A DNA stretch of 64,000 nt. Source: Amycolatopsis sp. 2-15 (GTDB taxonomy: Bacteria > Actinomycetota > Actinomycetes > Mycobacteriales > Pseudonocardiaceae). The notes beneath the pieces are model-generated. The model had not been told where the DNA came from. It saw nothing but the letters and a program-made list of their open reading frames with translations, and made no database searches. The stretch lies in assembly GCF_030285625.1 (NCBI RefSeq), contig NZ_CP127294.1, positions 2,800,001 to 2,864,000 on the forward strand, given 5' to 3'. Below are positions 47,158 to 55,605 of this stretch, one piece after another. Position numbers and translations under genes: made by a program. Position 1 is the first letter of the stretch. Each line of letters starts with the position of its first letter.

Positions 47158-48647
47158 GCTGGCGACTCCCCGTCGTTTCCTGCTTCCGACACGGACACGG
47201 CGGTGTCCTCACTCGCGGCGAGCGCGGCTTCCGCCGCCTCCGCCGCGGGCGTGCCCGGCCTGCGCCGAACCGCCCAGCCCTCGACGTTGCGCTGCGGCCC
47301 CGCCGACACCGCTAGTGCACCAGGCGGGACGTCCTCCCGGATGACCGCACCCGCTCCACTGTAAGCGCCGTCACCGATTCGCACCGGCGCGACCAGCGTG
47401 TTGTCGGCGCCGAGTCGCACGTAGGAGCCCACGACGGTCTGGTGCTTGTTCACGCCGTCGTAGTTCACGAAGACGCTGGAGCAGCCGATGTTGCTGTGGT
47501 CGCCGACGATCGCGTCGCCCACGTAGGTGAGGTGCGGCACCTTCGTGCCGGTGCCGATCTGCGCGTTCTTCGTCTCGACGAACGCGCCCAGCTTGCCCTT
47601 CGCGCCCAGCTTGGTGCCGGGGCGCAGGTACGTGTACGGGCCGACGTTCACGCCGTCGCCCAGCTCGGAGTCGTTGGCGTGCACCCGCACCACCGACGCG
47701 CCGGCCCCGACCGTCACGTTCACCAGCGTGGTGTCCGGTCCGACGACCGAACCCTCGTCGACGGACGTGGTGCCCTTGAGCTGCGTGTTCGGCTCCAGCA
47801 GCACGTCGCGCGAGAGCGTCACATCCGCTTCGATCCACGTGGTGTTCGGGTCGGTCACGGTCACGCCCTCGCGCTGCCAGCGGCGCACGATCCGTCGGTT
47901 GTACTCCGCGCCCAGCGTCGCCAGCTGCACGCGGTCGTTCACGCCCTCGGTGACCCACGGGTCGTCGACCACGAGCGCGCCGACGCCCTTGCCGTCGTGG
48001 TGGGCGATACCCAGCACGTCGGTGAGGTACAGCTCGCCCTGCGCGTTGTCCGTCGACAGCCGCGAAAGGCCGTCGGCGAGCACGGCGGCGTCGAACGCGT
48101 AGACGCCCGAGTTGATCTCGGTGATCTCGTGCTGCGCCGGCGTCGCGTCCTTGTGCTCGACGATCGACTGGACCACGCCCGCGTCGTCGCGCACGATCCG
48201 CCCGTAGCCGGCGGGGTTGGCGACCACGGCCGTGAGCACGGTGACCGCGTTGCCCGAGCCGGTGTGCTCGGCCAGCAATGCGGCGAGGGTCTCGGTGTCG
48301 AGCAGCGGCACGTCGCCGTAGCTCACGAGCACCGTGCCGGTGAGGCCGGCGGGCAGCTCGTGCAGCGCGCACGACACGGCGTGGCCGGTGCCCTTCTGCT
48401 CGGCCTGCACGGCGGTGGTCACCTCGCGGCCCAGCACCTCGCCGACTCGCGCGAGCTCGGCCCCGACGGCTTCGCGGCCGTGGCCGATCACCACCACCAG
48501 GTGTTCGGGGTTCAGTCCGGCCGCGGCGCGGACGGCGTGTTCCACCAAGGGGCGCCCGGCGATCGGGTGCAGCACCTTCGGGGTGGACGAACGCATGCGG
48601 GTGCCCTCACCCGCGGCGAGGATCAGCGTGCTCAGCGGGCCGCTCAA
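47154..48647 (-). CDS. glmU: Bifunctional UDP-N-acetylglucosamine pyrophosphorylase/acetyltransferase
   Basis: A 497-residue GlmU, making UDP-GlcNAc for peptidoglycan. The N-terminal uridylyltransferase starts LILAAGEGTRMRSSTPKVLHP and continues with VLVSYGDVPLLDTETL. The C-terminal left-handed beta helix from about 255 carries the hexapeptide repeats and the acetyltransferase residues (YLRPGTKLGAKGKLGAFVE, HLTYVGDA, NYDGVNKHQT). I pick TTG 48647 because GGGAG lies six bases before it; upstream TTG codons are possible. A short disordered tail (ASEDTAVSVSEAGNDGESPA) follows. It is coupled to prs. Confidence 0.96.
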   Translation of the reverse strand: MSGPLSTLILAAGEGTRMRSSTPKVLHPIAGRPLVEHAVRAAAGLNPEHLVVVIGHGREAVGAELARVGEVLGREVTTAVQAEQKGTGHAVSCALHELPAGLTGTVLVSYGDVPLLDTETLAALLAEHTGSGNAVTVLTAVVANPAGYGRIVRDDAGVVQSIVEHKDATPAQHEITEINSGVYAFDAAVLADGLSRLSTDNAQGELYLTDVLGIAHHDGKGVGALVVDDPWVTEGVNDRVQLATLGAEYNRRIVRRWQREGVTVTDPNTTWIEADVTLSRDVLLEPNTQLKGTTSVDEGSVVGPDTTLVNVTVGAGASVVRVHANDSELGDGVNVGPYTYLRPGTKLGAKGKLGAFVETKNAQIGTGTKVPHLTYVGDAIVGDHSNIGCSSVFVNYDGVNKHQTVVGSYVRLGADNTLVAPVRIGDGAYSGAGAVIREDVPPGALAVSAGPQRNVEGWAVRRRPGTPAAEAAEAALAASEDTAVSVSEAGNDGESPA

Positions 48648-48695
48648 CGAGACTCCCAACAACGATTTACCGGCTCGTTCCGACGGGCAACGATC

Positions 48696-50483
48696 CTACG
48701 TGGGCTCCTCGACGCCCCACGAGGGGTCGGCCGGGATGCTCTCCGCGGGCCAGCTCGCGCCGGCGTCGCCCGCCATCGAATTGGCGGAGGCGACCTGGTT
48801 GCCGCCACCGCGTTTTGCTTCGTACATCGCCGCGTCCGCGCGCGCGAGCACCTGCTCGGCCCGCTCCTGCGGCCGCAGCGACACCAGCCCGATGGACAGG
48901 GTGACGCCGTGCGAAAGGTGGTGCGGCAGCTCCGCAACGGACTTCACCGCACGCCCCAGCGCCATCTTCGCGGCCGACGCGGGCGCGCCCGGCAGCAGGA
49001 CGATGAACTCGTCGCCGCCGTAGCGCGCGACAACGTCGTCGCCGCGCAACGCGTCACGTAGCGTGCTCGCGACAACGCGGAGCACGTTGTCTCCCTCGGC
49101 GTGCGACTGCTTGTCGTTGACGCCCTTGAACCCGTCGAGGTCCACGAGCCCGACGGCGAGCGGCTGCGCGTCGGCCGACGACGCGAGCGCGCGCAGGCGT
49201 TCGTCGAGCGCGCGGCGGTTCGGCAGGCCGGTGAGCGGGTCCTGTAGTGCCTGCTGCGTGATCGCACCGTGTTCGGCCGACAGCCGTTCGTGCTCGCGGC
49301 GCGCGTTGAGCGTGGCGATCTGCGATTCGCGCAGCGTCCACATCTCGGACTCGAGAGTGGTTGCGTAGTCGATCAAAGACTTGCTGGCGCCCGACGCGTA
49401 GTCCGGCGTGGTGTCGAGCCGCGCGAGCTCGCGGGCGATGTTGAGCCGCATCGACGGCTGGGAGATGTCCTCGGACATCGCCTTGCGCGTCTCGCGCAGC
49501 ACGTCGAGTGCTTCTTCGCGGCGCCCGGAGCGGTCGAGGCACCGTGCGAGCGCGATGGCGACGATTTCCTGCTCGTGCGGGAAGTGGTGGCCCCGGTGCA
49601 TCTGCTTGAGCCGGTCCACGTGCTCCGCGGCCGGGTTGTGCAGCGCCAGCGCGGAAGCGAGCACACCCACCTGGTCGACGGCCGAAACGCCGGCCTTGCG
49701 CGGGAACAGCGACTCGGCGAACGGGCCTTCGGCCGCCACCGACATCGACGCGGCGGTGCGGAACTTCTCGGCCGCCTCGTCGTACTGCTCGATGCGCTCG
49801 AGCCGCAGGCCCCAGCCCAGCAGCATCTTCACGCGGTTCATCAGCTGCAGCGTGATCTCGTGGGGGCTCGCGCTCTCGCGGATCGCCTGGTGGGCGCGGC
49901 TGATGACCTCTTCGGCGGCCTCGTACACGCCGAGCTGGTTGAGCACGATCCAGCAGTCGATGAGCGCCATCGACTGCATGCGGTTCCAGTTGCGCACGCC
50001 GACCTGGCGGTCGGGGATCGTGGAGTCGTCGAGGATCGCGAGCGCGCGGGCGATCTCGGTGAGCGCGGCGTCCTCCTGCGCGGCCAGTACCAGCCGGCGC
50101 CCGCGCAGCGCGTGCGCGTCGGCGCGCAGCAGGGACAGGCCGTGGCGGCGGGTGTGGGCGAGCATCTCGTCGAGCCGCGGCTCCGCTTCGGCGGCCAGCC
50201 CGCGCGTGACCAGGCGGGCGAACGCCGAGGCGCGCAGCAGCTGCGCCACCAGCGTGGGCTCGCCGCGGCGCAGGGTTTCCTCGAGCAGCTCGTCCATGAT
50301 CGCGACGATCTCGAGCTGCTTGTCGAACTCCTGCCGCTGGACGGCCGCGATCAGCTCACGCGCGCGTCCGACCAGCCACGCGTCGGACATCTCGACGAGA
50401 GTCGGACGCCGGGGGGTTCCGGGGTCGATCGCTTTATCGCTCAGCCGCCCCACACCCCCATCGCTTCGGCTCGGGTTGGTCAC
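48696..50483 (-). CDS. Diguanylate cyclase with TPR-like sensor
   Basis: A 595-residue cytoplasmic protein. Residues 30-400 form a helical repeat region of TPR type (for example YDEAAEKFRTAASMSVAAEG and REEALDVLRETRKAMSED). A coiled-coil linker at about 370-410 leads to the GGDEF domain with YGGDEF at 488-493 and the product-inhibition site RGDD (480-483) five residues before it. So it should make cyclic di-GMP and be feedback-inhibited. No membrane segment or EAL domain is seen. The layout resembles actinobacterial diguanylate cyclases such as CdgB, but the signal is unknown. It lies next to a tRNA gene, a usual insertion spot. Confidence 0.93.
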   Translation of the reverse strand: MTNPSRSDGGVGRLSDKAIDPGTPRRPTLVEMSDAWLVGRARELIAAVQRQEFDKQLEIVAIMDELLEETLRRGEPTLVAQLLRASAFARLVTRGLAAEAEPRLDEMLAHTRRHGLSLLRADAHALRGRRLVLAAQEDAALTEIARALAILDDSTIPDRQVGVRNWNRMQSMALIDCWIVLNQLGVYEAAEEVISRAHQAIRESASPHEITLQLMNRVKMLLGWGLRLERIEQYDEAAEKFRTAASMSVAAEGPFAESLFPRKAGVSAVDQVGVLASALALHNPAAEHVDRLKQMHRGHHFPHEQEIVAIALARCLDRSGRREEALDVLRETRKAMSEDISQPSMRLNIARELARLDTTPDYASGASKSLIDYATTLESEMWTLRESQIATLNARREHERLSAEHGAITQQALQDPLTGLPNRRALDERLRALASSADAQPLAVGLVDLDGFKGVNDKQSHAEGDNVLRVVASTLRDALRGDDVVARYGGDEFIVLLPGAPASAAKMALGRAVKSVAELPHHLSHGVTLSIGLVSLRPQERAEQVLARADAAMYEAKRGGGNQVASANSMAGDAGASWPAESIPADPSWGVEEPT

Positions 50484-50490
50484 ACGTCTG

Positions 50491-50562
50491 CTCCGCCGCC
50501 AGGATTCGAACCTGAACTGTCAGAACCAAAATCTGAAGTGCTGCCGATTACACTACGGCGGA
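50491..50562 (-). tRNA. tRNA-Gln (anticodon TTG)
   Basis: A 72-base cloverleaf. The acceptor stem is TCCGCCG with CGGCGGA and the discriminator is G, followed by CA. The D arm contains GTAATCGGCAGC, the anticodon stem CAGA/TCTG encloses loop TTTTGGT (anticodon TTG, plus-strand 50527-50529), and the T arm is CAGGTTCGAATCCTG. Confidence 0.96.
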
Positions 50563-50706
50563 TCGATCCTGGTCAGGATAGCGATGATCGGCGACGGTGG
50601 TGGCGGGAGGGTGAAACGCCCGCGCCCGGGGTACTCCACACGGTGAACCGCGCCGGAGCGGAATGGACATTTCGGGCCTCCCCAGGGCTCGAAACCTCCT
50701 GTACCG

Positions 50707-50728
50707 TAACTTACGGCATCGTAGGTTA
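50707..50728. promoter_or_regulatory. Operator of the desaturase gene
   Basis: An inverted repeat, TAACTTACG and CGTAGGTTA around GCAT (8 of 9 positions match), lies 41-62 bp before the desaturase start. A second dyad CCGTAA-C-TTACGG (50704-50716) overlaps it. TAGGTT inside it could also be a -10 element. A TetR-type lipid regulator is likely; its gene is not adjacent. Confidence 0.65.
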
Positions 50729-50768
50729 GGTCACCCTTCGCAGGGGCTCGTAGGAAGAAGTGAACTGT

Positions 50769-51731
50769 ATGACGGCCACCCTCGACCGTTCCCAACCAAC
50801 TGGAGAGCCGCCGGCCCCGAAGGGCCCCAAGCCGATCGTCGAAGGTCAGCGCGGCATCGGCGTGCAGCTTTCCGTGTACTTCGGCGTGCTCGCGCCGCTG
50901 GTGGCCCTGCTGGTCGCCGTCCCGTTCGCGTGGGGCTGGGGACTGACGTGGGTCGACGTCGCGCTGTTCGTGGTGTTCTACGGCATCAGCGGCCTGGGCA
51001 TCACCGTCGCGTACCACCGGTACTTCACGCACGGGTCGTTCAAGGCGAAGAAGTGGCTGCGCGTGGTGATGGCCATCGCCGGCAGCATCGCCCTGCAGGG
51101 CCCCGTGATCACCTGGGTGGCCGACCACCGTCGTCACCACGCGTTCTCCGACCGCGACGGCGACCCGCACTCGCCGTGGATGTTCGGCACCTCGCCGGCC
51201 GCCATCGCCCGCGGGTTCTGGCACGCGCACATGGGCTGGCTGTTCGAGCGCGACAAGAGCAACCAGGCCCGCTTCGCGCCCGACCTGGTGAAGGACACGG
51301 CGATCCGGAAGGTCGACGACCTGTTCTGGCTGTGGTCGCTGCTCTCGCTGGGTCTGCCGGCCCTGCTGGGCGGCCTGATCTCGTGGTCGTTCTGGGGCGC
51401 GCTCACCGCGTTCTTCTGGGCCGGCCTCGTGCGCATCTGCGTGCTGCACCACGTGACCTGGTCCGTGAACTCCATCTGCCACATGATCGGCGAGCGCCCC
51501 TTCGCGGCGCGTGACCGCTCGGCCAACTTCTGGCCGCTGGCGATCTTCTCCTTCGGCGAGTCCTGGCACAACCTCCACCACGCCGACCCGACCTCGGCCC
51601 GCCACGGCGTGAAGCGCGGCCAGATCGACATGTCGGCCCGCCTGATCTGGATGTTCGAGAAGTTCGGCTGGGTGCACGACGTCCGCTGGCCGACTCCGCA
51701 GCGGCTGGCTCGGATCGCGTCCGAGGGCTGA
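50769..51731 (+). CDS. Acyl-CoA delta-9 desaturase
   Basis: A 320-residue membrane di-iron desaturase that introduces a cis double bond into fatty acyl chains. The three His boxes are HRYFTH near residue 80, HRRHH near 118 and HNLHH near 270, with four membrane spans between. ATG 50769 follows an AGGAAGAAG site; GTG 50760 would be too close. It is single, between an operator and a terminator. It probably sets membrane fluidity through oleate-type lipids, with repression by a fatty-acid sensing regulator. Confidence 0.94.
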   Translation: MTATLDRSQPTGEPPAPKGPKPIVEGQRGIGVQLSVYFGVLAPLVALLVAVPFAWGWGLTWVDVALFVVFYGISGLGITVAYHRYFTHGSFKAKKWLRVVMAIAGSIALQGPVITWVADHRRHHAFSDRDGDPHSPWMFGTSPAAIARGFWHAHMGWLFERDKSNQARFAPDLVKDTAIRKVDDLFWLWSLLSLGLPALLGGLISWSFWGALTAFFWAGLVRICVLHHVTWSVNSICHMIGERPFAARDRSANFWPLAIFSFGESWHNLHHADPTSARHGVKRGQIDMSARLIWMFEKFGWVHDVRWPTPQRLARIASEG

Positions 51732-51749
51732 GTTCTTCCTGCTTTCTTT

Positions 51750-51776
51750 GCGGACCACCGGTTTCCGGTGGTCCGC
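51750..51776. terminator. Terminator after the desaturase
   Basis: A perfect 12-bp stem GCGGACCACCGG with CCGGTGGTCCGC and a TTT loop, then TTTG. It lies between converging genes and can serve both. Confidence 0.88.
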
Positions 51777-51784
51777 TTTGCATT

Positions 51785-52678
51785 TCACGGCCGGGTGGCC
51801 AGCCGGGCAGCGTTCGCGTAGGCGTGGACCAGCGGCCGGGTGTCGTCCTTGCGCCACGCCAGCGCGAGGCGGCTGGGGGATACGCCGCGCACGGGCAGGG
51901 CGACGACGTCGCCGCGGGTGAGCAGGGGCGCGTTGCCTGCGGCGATGAGGCAGACACCGAGGCCGTCGACGAGGGCCTCGTAGGTCTCGTCCGCACTGCC
52001 GATCTCCGCGCCGATCACGGGGGAGCGGCCGCCGCGGGCCTCCGGAGCGAGCCAGTAGTCGCGCAGCGGGCCGGCGTCGGCGGGCAGGGCGAGGAACGGT
52101 TCGTCGAGCAGGTCGGCGAAGTCCACTGTGGACTCTCCGGCGAGCCGGTGGGCGGCGGACATCGCGACCAGCCGGGGTTCCTCGGCGACCACGATCCAGC
52201 GGTAGCGTTCGGCGCCCGGCACCGGGAGCCACACGAAGGCGACGTCGGTGGAGCCGTCGGCGAGCCCCGCGGTGGAGTCGTGCCAGCCGACTTGGCGCAG
52301 CGTGACCCGGGCGTGGGGGTGCTCGTCGGTGAACCTCGACCGGATCGCGGGCAGCATGCCGCCGCGGCCGGGGCTGGTGCTCATGCCGACGACAAGCGTC
52401 CCGCGTTGCTCGGCTTTCGCCCGTGTGACGGCGTCGTGCGCCGCGTCCCACTCCGCGAGCACCCGGCGGGCGTGCGGCAGTAGGGCCTCGCCCACCGGCG
52501 TCAACCGGACTTCGCGGCGGTCGCGGTCGAACAACGGCGCGCCGAGCTGCCGTTCGAGCACTCGGATCTGCTTGCTCAGCGCCGGCTGGGAGACGTAGAG
52601 CCGCTCGGCCGCGCGCGTGAAGTGGAGCTCTTCGGCGACCGTGACGAAGTACCGCAGATCGCGGCCGTGCACGTCCAT
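51785..52678 (-). CDS. LysR family regulator
   Basis: A 297-residue LysR-type regulator. The winged HTH reads LRYFVTVAEELHFTRAAERLYVSQPALSKQI (split: the recognition helix is SQPALSKQIRVLE). A linker and a substrate-binding domain follow (LVVGMSTSPGRGGMLPAIRSRF, DGLGVCLIAAGNAPLL). I start at ATG 52678. It is divergent from the SDR gene at 52759, a usual regulator-target layout, and a T-N11-A type palindrome covers its start. The inducer is unknown. Confidence 0.93.
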   Translation of the reverse strand: MDVHGRDLRYFVTVAEELHFTRAAERLYVSQPALSKQIRVLERQLGAPLFDRDRREVRLTPVGEALLPHARRVLAEWDAAHDAVTRAKAEQRGTLVVGMSTSPGRGGMLPAIRSRFTDEHPHARVTLRQVGWHDSTAGLADGSTDVAFVWLPVPGAERYRWIVVAEEPRLVAMSAAHRLAGESTVDFADLLDEPFLALPADAGPLRDYWLAPEARGGRSPVIGAEIGSADETYEALVDGLGVCLIAAGNAPLLTRGDVVALPVRGVSPSRLALAWRKDDTRPLVHAYANAARLATRP

Positions 52679-52691
52679 AGCCAATGGTTAT
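52677..52691. promoter_or_regulatory. Candidate LysR site
   Basis: ATAGCCAATGGTTAT has the T-N11-A form and partial dyad symmetry typical of LysR recognition sites. It overlaps the lysR start and lies about 70 bp from the divergent SDR start. Confidence 0.45.
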
Positions 52692-52758
52692 CACAGCAGG
52701 TCTTGGCCCCGCGAGCGATTTTCGCCCAGAGTCGATGTCAGCGAAAGGGGCTCAGGAC

Positions 52759-53583
52759 ATGAACAAGGTTTGGCTGATCACCGGCGCGAACAGCGGCTTC
52801 GGCCGCGCCCTTACCGAGGCCGCGGTGGCGGCCGGCGACGTGGTGGTCGCGGCGGCGCGGCGCACCGAAACGCTCGCTGACGTCGTCGCCACGCACCCGG
52901 ACCAGGTGGAGGCGGTGGCGCTCGACGTCACGGACCTCGCGGCCGTAAACGCCACTGTGTCGTCGGTGATCGCGCGGCACGGCCGGCTCGACGTGCTGGT
53001 GAACAACGCCGGGCGCAGCCACGTCGGCGCGTTCGAGGAGACCACCGACGAGGAGCTGCGATCGCTGTTCGACGTACACGTCTTCGGCCCCGCGGCCCTC
53101 GTGCGCGCCGCGCTGCCGCACATGCGCGAGCGGCGGTCCGGCGCGATCGTGCAGATGAGCAGCATGGGCGGGCAGCTGTCGTTCGCGGGGTTCTCGGCCT
53201 ACAGCGGCACGAAGTTCGCGTTGGAGGGGCTTTCCGAAGGGCTCGCCGACGAGGTGGGCCGCCTGGGGATCAAGGTGCTGATCGTGGAGCCGGGCGCGTT
53301 CCGCACCGGTCTGTGGGGCAGCACGAGCCGCAGCGGCGAGATCGACGACTACACCGAGTCGGTCGGCCCCACGCGCCGCCTCGTCGTCGATGCCGACGGC
53401 ACGCAGGCCGGCGACCCCGCCAAGGCCGCCGCCGCCATCCTCACCGCGCTCGACGCGCCGGACGCCCCGCTGCGCCTGGCCCTCGGCGGCGACGCCGTCG
53501 ACGCCATCGGCGGCCACCTCGACCAGGTGCGGGCCGAGCTGACCGCGTGGGAGGACCACGCGCGCAACACCGCGTTCGCCTGA
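52759..53583 (+). CDS. Short-chain dehydrogenase/reductase
   Basis: A 274-residue classical SDR. It has the cofactor motif TGANSGFGRAL near residue 10, NNAGRSHVGAFEE near 83, catalytic Ser in MSSMGGQLSFAG and Tyr-Lys in YSGTKFALEG near 152-156. ATG 52759 follows AAGGGG. The Arg after the first strand (ARRTETL) suggests NADP(H). It reads divergently from lysR, its likely controller. The family with the FALEGLSEGLADEV run often acts on ketones or alcohols; substrate not known. Confidence 0.92.
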   Translation: MNKVWLITGANSGFGRALTEAAVAAGDVVVAAARRTETLADVVATHPDQVEAVALDVTDLAAVNATVSSVIARHGRLDVLVNNAGRSHVGAFEETTDEELRSLFDVHVFGPAALVRAALPHMRERRSGAIVQMSSMGGQLSFAGFSAYSGTKFALEGLSEGLADEVGRLGIKVLIVEPGAFRTGLWGSTSRSGEIDDYTESVGPTRRLVVDADGTQAGDPAKAAAAILTALDAPDAPLRLALGGDAVDAIGGHLDQVRAELTAWEDHARNTAFA

Positions 53584-53613
53584 GCGCGCCGCCACCCGGC
53601 TACCCTGCTGCGC

Positions 53614-54282
53614 ATGGCGGGGAGACGAAGGGCGAAGCGCGAAGCAGCGGTAACCGGCGCGCGACCGGCGGCGCCGGTGACGCGCGTCCGCATGACGGGC
53701 AGCGAGCGCCGGCAGCAACTGCTCCTCGTCGCGCGCGCGTTGTTCGCCGAGAAGGGTTTCGACGGTACCTCGGTGGAAGAGATCGCCGCCCGCGCGAACG
53801 TCTCGAAACCCGTGGTCTACGAACACTTCGGCGGCAAGGAAGGCATCTACGCGGTCGTCGTGGACCGCGAAACGCAGCTCCTGCTCGACCGCATGGTCAA
53901 CACCCTCCACGGCGGCCACCCGCGCGTCATGCTCGAACAAGCGGCGATCGCCCTGCTCAGCTACGTCGAGGACTCCCACGACGGCTTCCGCATCCTCGTC
54001 CGCGACTCCCCGGTGGCCAGCTCCACGGGCACCTTCTCCACTGTCCTGAACGACATCGCGGGCCAGGTCGAACACATCCTCGCCCAGCAATTCGCGGCGC
54101 GCGGATACGAGGAGAAACTGTCGGCACTGTACGCGCAGGCCCTGGTGGGCATGGTCGCCTTGACGGGCCAATGGTGGCTGGACGCGCGCAAACCGAAGCG
54201 CGACGAGGTGGCAGCGCATCTGGTGAACTTGGCTTGGAACGGGTTGTCGCATTTGGAGCACAAGCCGAGGCTGCTGGGCTGA
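53614..54282 (+). CDS. TetR family regulator
   Basis: A 222-residue TetR protein with a basic N-terminal tail, HTH segment EKGFDGTSVEEIAARANVSK and VVYEHFGGKEGIYAVVVDRE, and a C-terminal domain with ALVGMVALTGQWWLDARKPKRDEVAAHLV, an arrangement common in mycobacterial-type TetR regulators of lipid genes. It follows the SDR gene by 30 bp. Its last codons form the first copy of a 26-bp repeat that recurs 533 bp away. Confidence 0.9.
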   Translation: MAGRRRAKREAAVTGARPAAPVTRVRMTGSERRQQLLLVARALFAEKGFDGTSVEEIAARANVSKPVVYEHFGGKEGIYAVVVDRETQLLLDRMVNTLHGGHPRVMLEQAAIALLSYVEDSHDGFRILVRDSPVASSTGTFSTVLNDIAGQVEHILAQQFAARGYEEKLSALYAQALVGMVALTGQWWLDARKPKRDEVAAHLVNLAWNGLSHLEHKPRLLG

Positions 54283-54298
54283 GCCGGGGACTTGTCCC
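54273..54298 (+). repeat. 26-bp direct repeat, copy 1
   Basis: It starts GCTGGGCTGAG at the tetR stop and includes a small hairpin (CGGGGAC with GTCCCGG). It is identical to 54806-54831. Confidence 0.9.
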
Positions 54299-54444
54299 GG
54301 TGCCCGCCGGCACTCCTGAGCGGACCTTTCGGCCTCGAGAACCTACGCGGCCTCCGAACGATTCGGCCGGAGCTTTGTCGACGGGGCGAGGGAATCAATG
54401 TGAGGACGTCACCTGCGGGAGGGCTTGGGGTGGCCCTGTGGTTG

Positions 54445-54750
54445 TCAAGCTGGCGGGGGGCTTTGCGCTTCGAATTCAGCTTTGCGGCGGGCTAGGTAGG
54501 TGGGCCAGTCGGCTCGTGCTGCAAGCACGTCGGCGATGGATAGTTTGATCACGGCGCAGCCGCTGAGTGAGCAGGCCCGTGGGTCGCTCGCGTCGATGAG
54601 GGAAATCCCGCCGATCTCGTCGCCGTCGTCGATGTAGGTGCAGAGCACAGGGTGGAACGCGCAGTCCTCGTAGATGTCTCCGGGATGAATGTCGCCCGGC
54701 TGGTCGTTGATCACGCTGGTGATTCCAGGGTCGCGGTGGCGTCGGGTCAT
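54445..54750 (-). CDS. Hypothetical protein between direct repeats
   Basis: A 101-residue unrecognised protein: DPGITSVINDQPGDIHPGDIYEDCAFHPVLCTYIDDGDEIGGISLID at the N-terminal side (split here as one region), Cys at four places (EDCAFH, VLCTY, RACSLSG, GCAVIK) and a helical end (LAARADWPTYLARRKAEFEAQ). It lies wholly between two identical 26-bp repeats and has lower GC than its neighbours, so it may be an inserted cassette. No function is suggested. Confidence 0.65.
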   Translation of the reverse strand: MTRRHRDPGITSVINDQPGDIHPGDIYEDCAFHPVLCTYIDDGDEIGGISLIDASDPRACSLSGCAVIKLSIADVLAARADWPTYLARRKAEFEAQSPPPA

Positions 54751-54805
54751 GAGTTTTTGTTGCGGAGCATGGCGTAGAGACGGGTCACCAGCCGAGCATC
54801 ATGCG

Positions 54806-54831
54806 GCTGGGCTGAGCCGGGGACTTGTCCC
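54806..54831 (+). repeat. 26-bp direct repeat, copy 2
   Basis: Identical to 54273-54298. Here no tetR frame precedes it, only a short run (ATGCGGCTGGGC then TGA), so it looks like a duplicated end of the tetR gene. Confidence 0.9.
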
Positions 54832-54859
54832 CACGGCGTCGGTGCTTGACGATCATCCG

Positions 54860-55219
54860 ATGAAGACTTTCCGGGAAGCCATCGAAGGCCGGGACATCGA
54901 GGCCGCGATCGCGTTGTTCGCCGAGGACGCCGTGTTCCGCAGCCCCGCCGTGCACCGGCCCTACCAGGGGCGCGAGCAGGTCGGGGTGATTCTGCGGGCC
55001 GCGTTCGCGGTGTTCGAGGATTTCGCGTATCAGCGCGAACTCAACGACGACCACGGACACGCCCTGGTCTTCACCGCGCGCGTCGGCGACCGCGAGGTGG
55101 AAGGCTGCGACTTCCTGCGCACCAACGACTCCGGCGAGATCTCCGAGCTCGTGGTGATGGTGCGCCCGCTGTCGGGCCTCAACGCGCTCGCCGCGGCGAT
55201 GCAGAAGCAGCTCGGCTAG
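54860..55219 (+). CDS. SnoaL-like/NTF2-fold protein
   Basis: A 119-residue single-domain protein of the SnoaL-like cone fold: FREAIEGRDIEAAIALFAEDAVFRSPAVH at the start, RAAFAVFEDF, VFTARVGDREVEGCDFLRTNDSGEI and VMVRPLSGLNALAAAM. Such proteins are small isomerases, hydrolases or binders. The start ATG 54860 is chosen for the fold. Its last bases overlap the converging Nudix gene by four. Confidence 0.88.
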   Translation: MKTFREAIEGRDIEAAIALFAEDAVFRSPAVHRPYQGREQVGVILRAAFAVFEDFAYQRELNDDHGHALVFTARVGDREVEGCDFLRTNDSGEISELVVMVRPLSGLNALAAAMQKQLG

Positions 55220-55605
55220 AGCAGGCCTCGCGCGTGCAGGTCGTCGAATACGAGCTGTGTCGCGGCCGACACCCGGGGGCGGTCCTCGAAACCGAGCCAA
55301 GCGAAGGCCGCGATCTCGCTGGAAGCCACCAACGTGCCGGAAAACGAGCCCGTGTAACAGGTCATCCGGACGACCGTCCCCGCCGCGCGCCCGTCCGCCG
55401 GCGCCTCCCACACGCCGGCGGGCGCCAAGGACGACGGGTCCAGCGCGACCGACAGCTCCTCCGCGATCTCCCGCACCAAAGCCTCGGAGTCCGACTCGCC
55501 CGGCTCCCGCTTGCCGCCCGGCAGGTACCACGTGTCCTTGCCCGTAGACACCGTCGCGAGCACGCGGCCGTCGACCACGTGCAGCCACGCGAGTTTGTCG
55601 ATCAT
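55216..55605 (-). CDS. Nudix hydrolase
   Basis: A 129-residue Nudix enzyme. The Nudix box runs from GGKREPGES to REIAEELSV (about residues 29-52), with the Gly, Glu and REIAEE metal-binding pattern intact. It cleaves a nucleoside diphosphate linked to another moiety; MutT-like cleaning is possible. Its ATG overlaps the stop of the upstream isochorismatase-like gene, forming a coupled pair. Confidence 0.93.
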   Translation of the reverse strand: MIDKLAWLHVVDGRVLATVSTGKDTWYLPGGKREPGESDSEALVREIAEELSVALDPSSLAPAGVWEAPADGRAAGTVVRMTCYTGSFSGTLVASSEIAAFAWLGFEDRPRVSAATQLVFDDLHARGLL

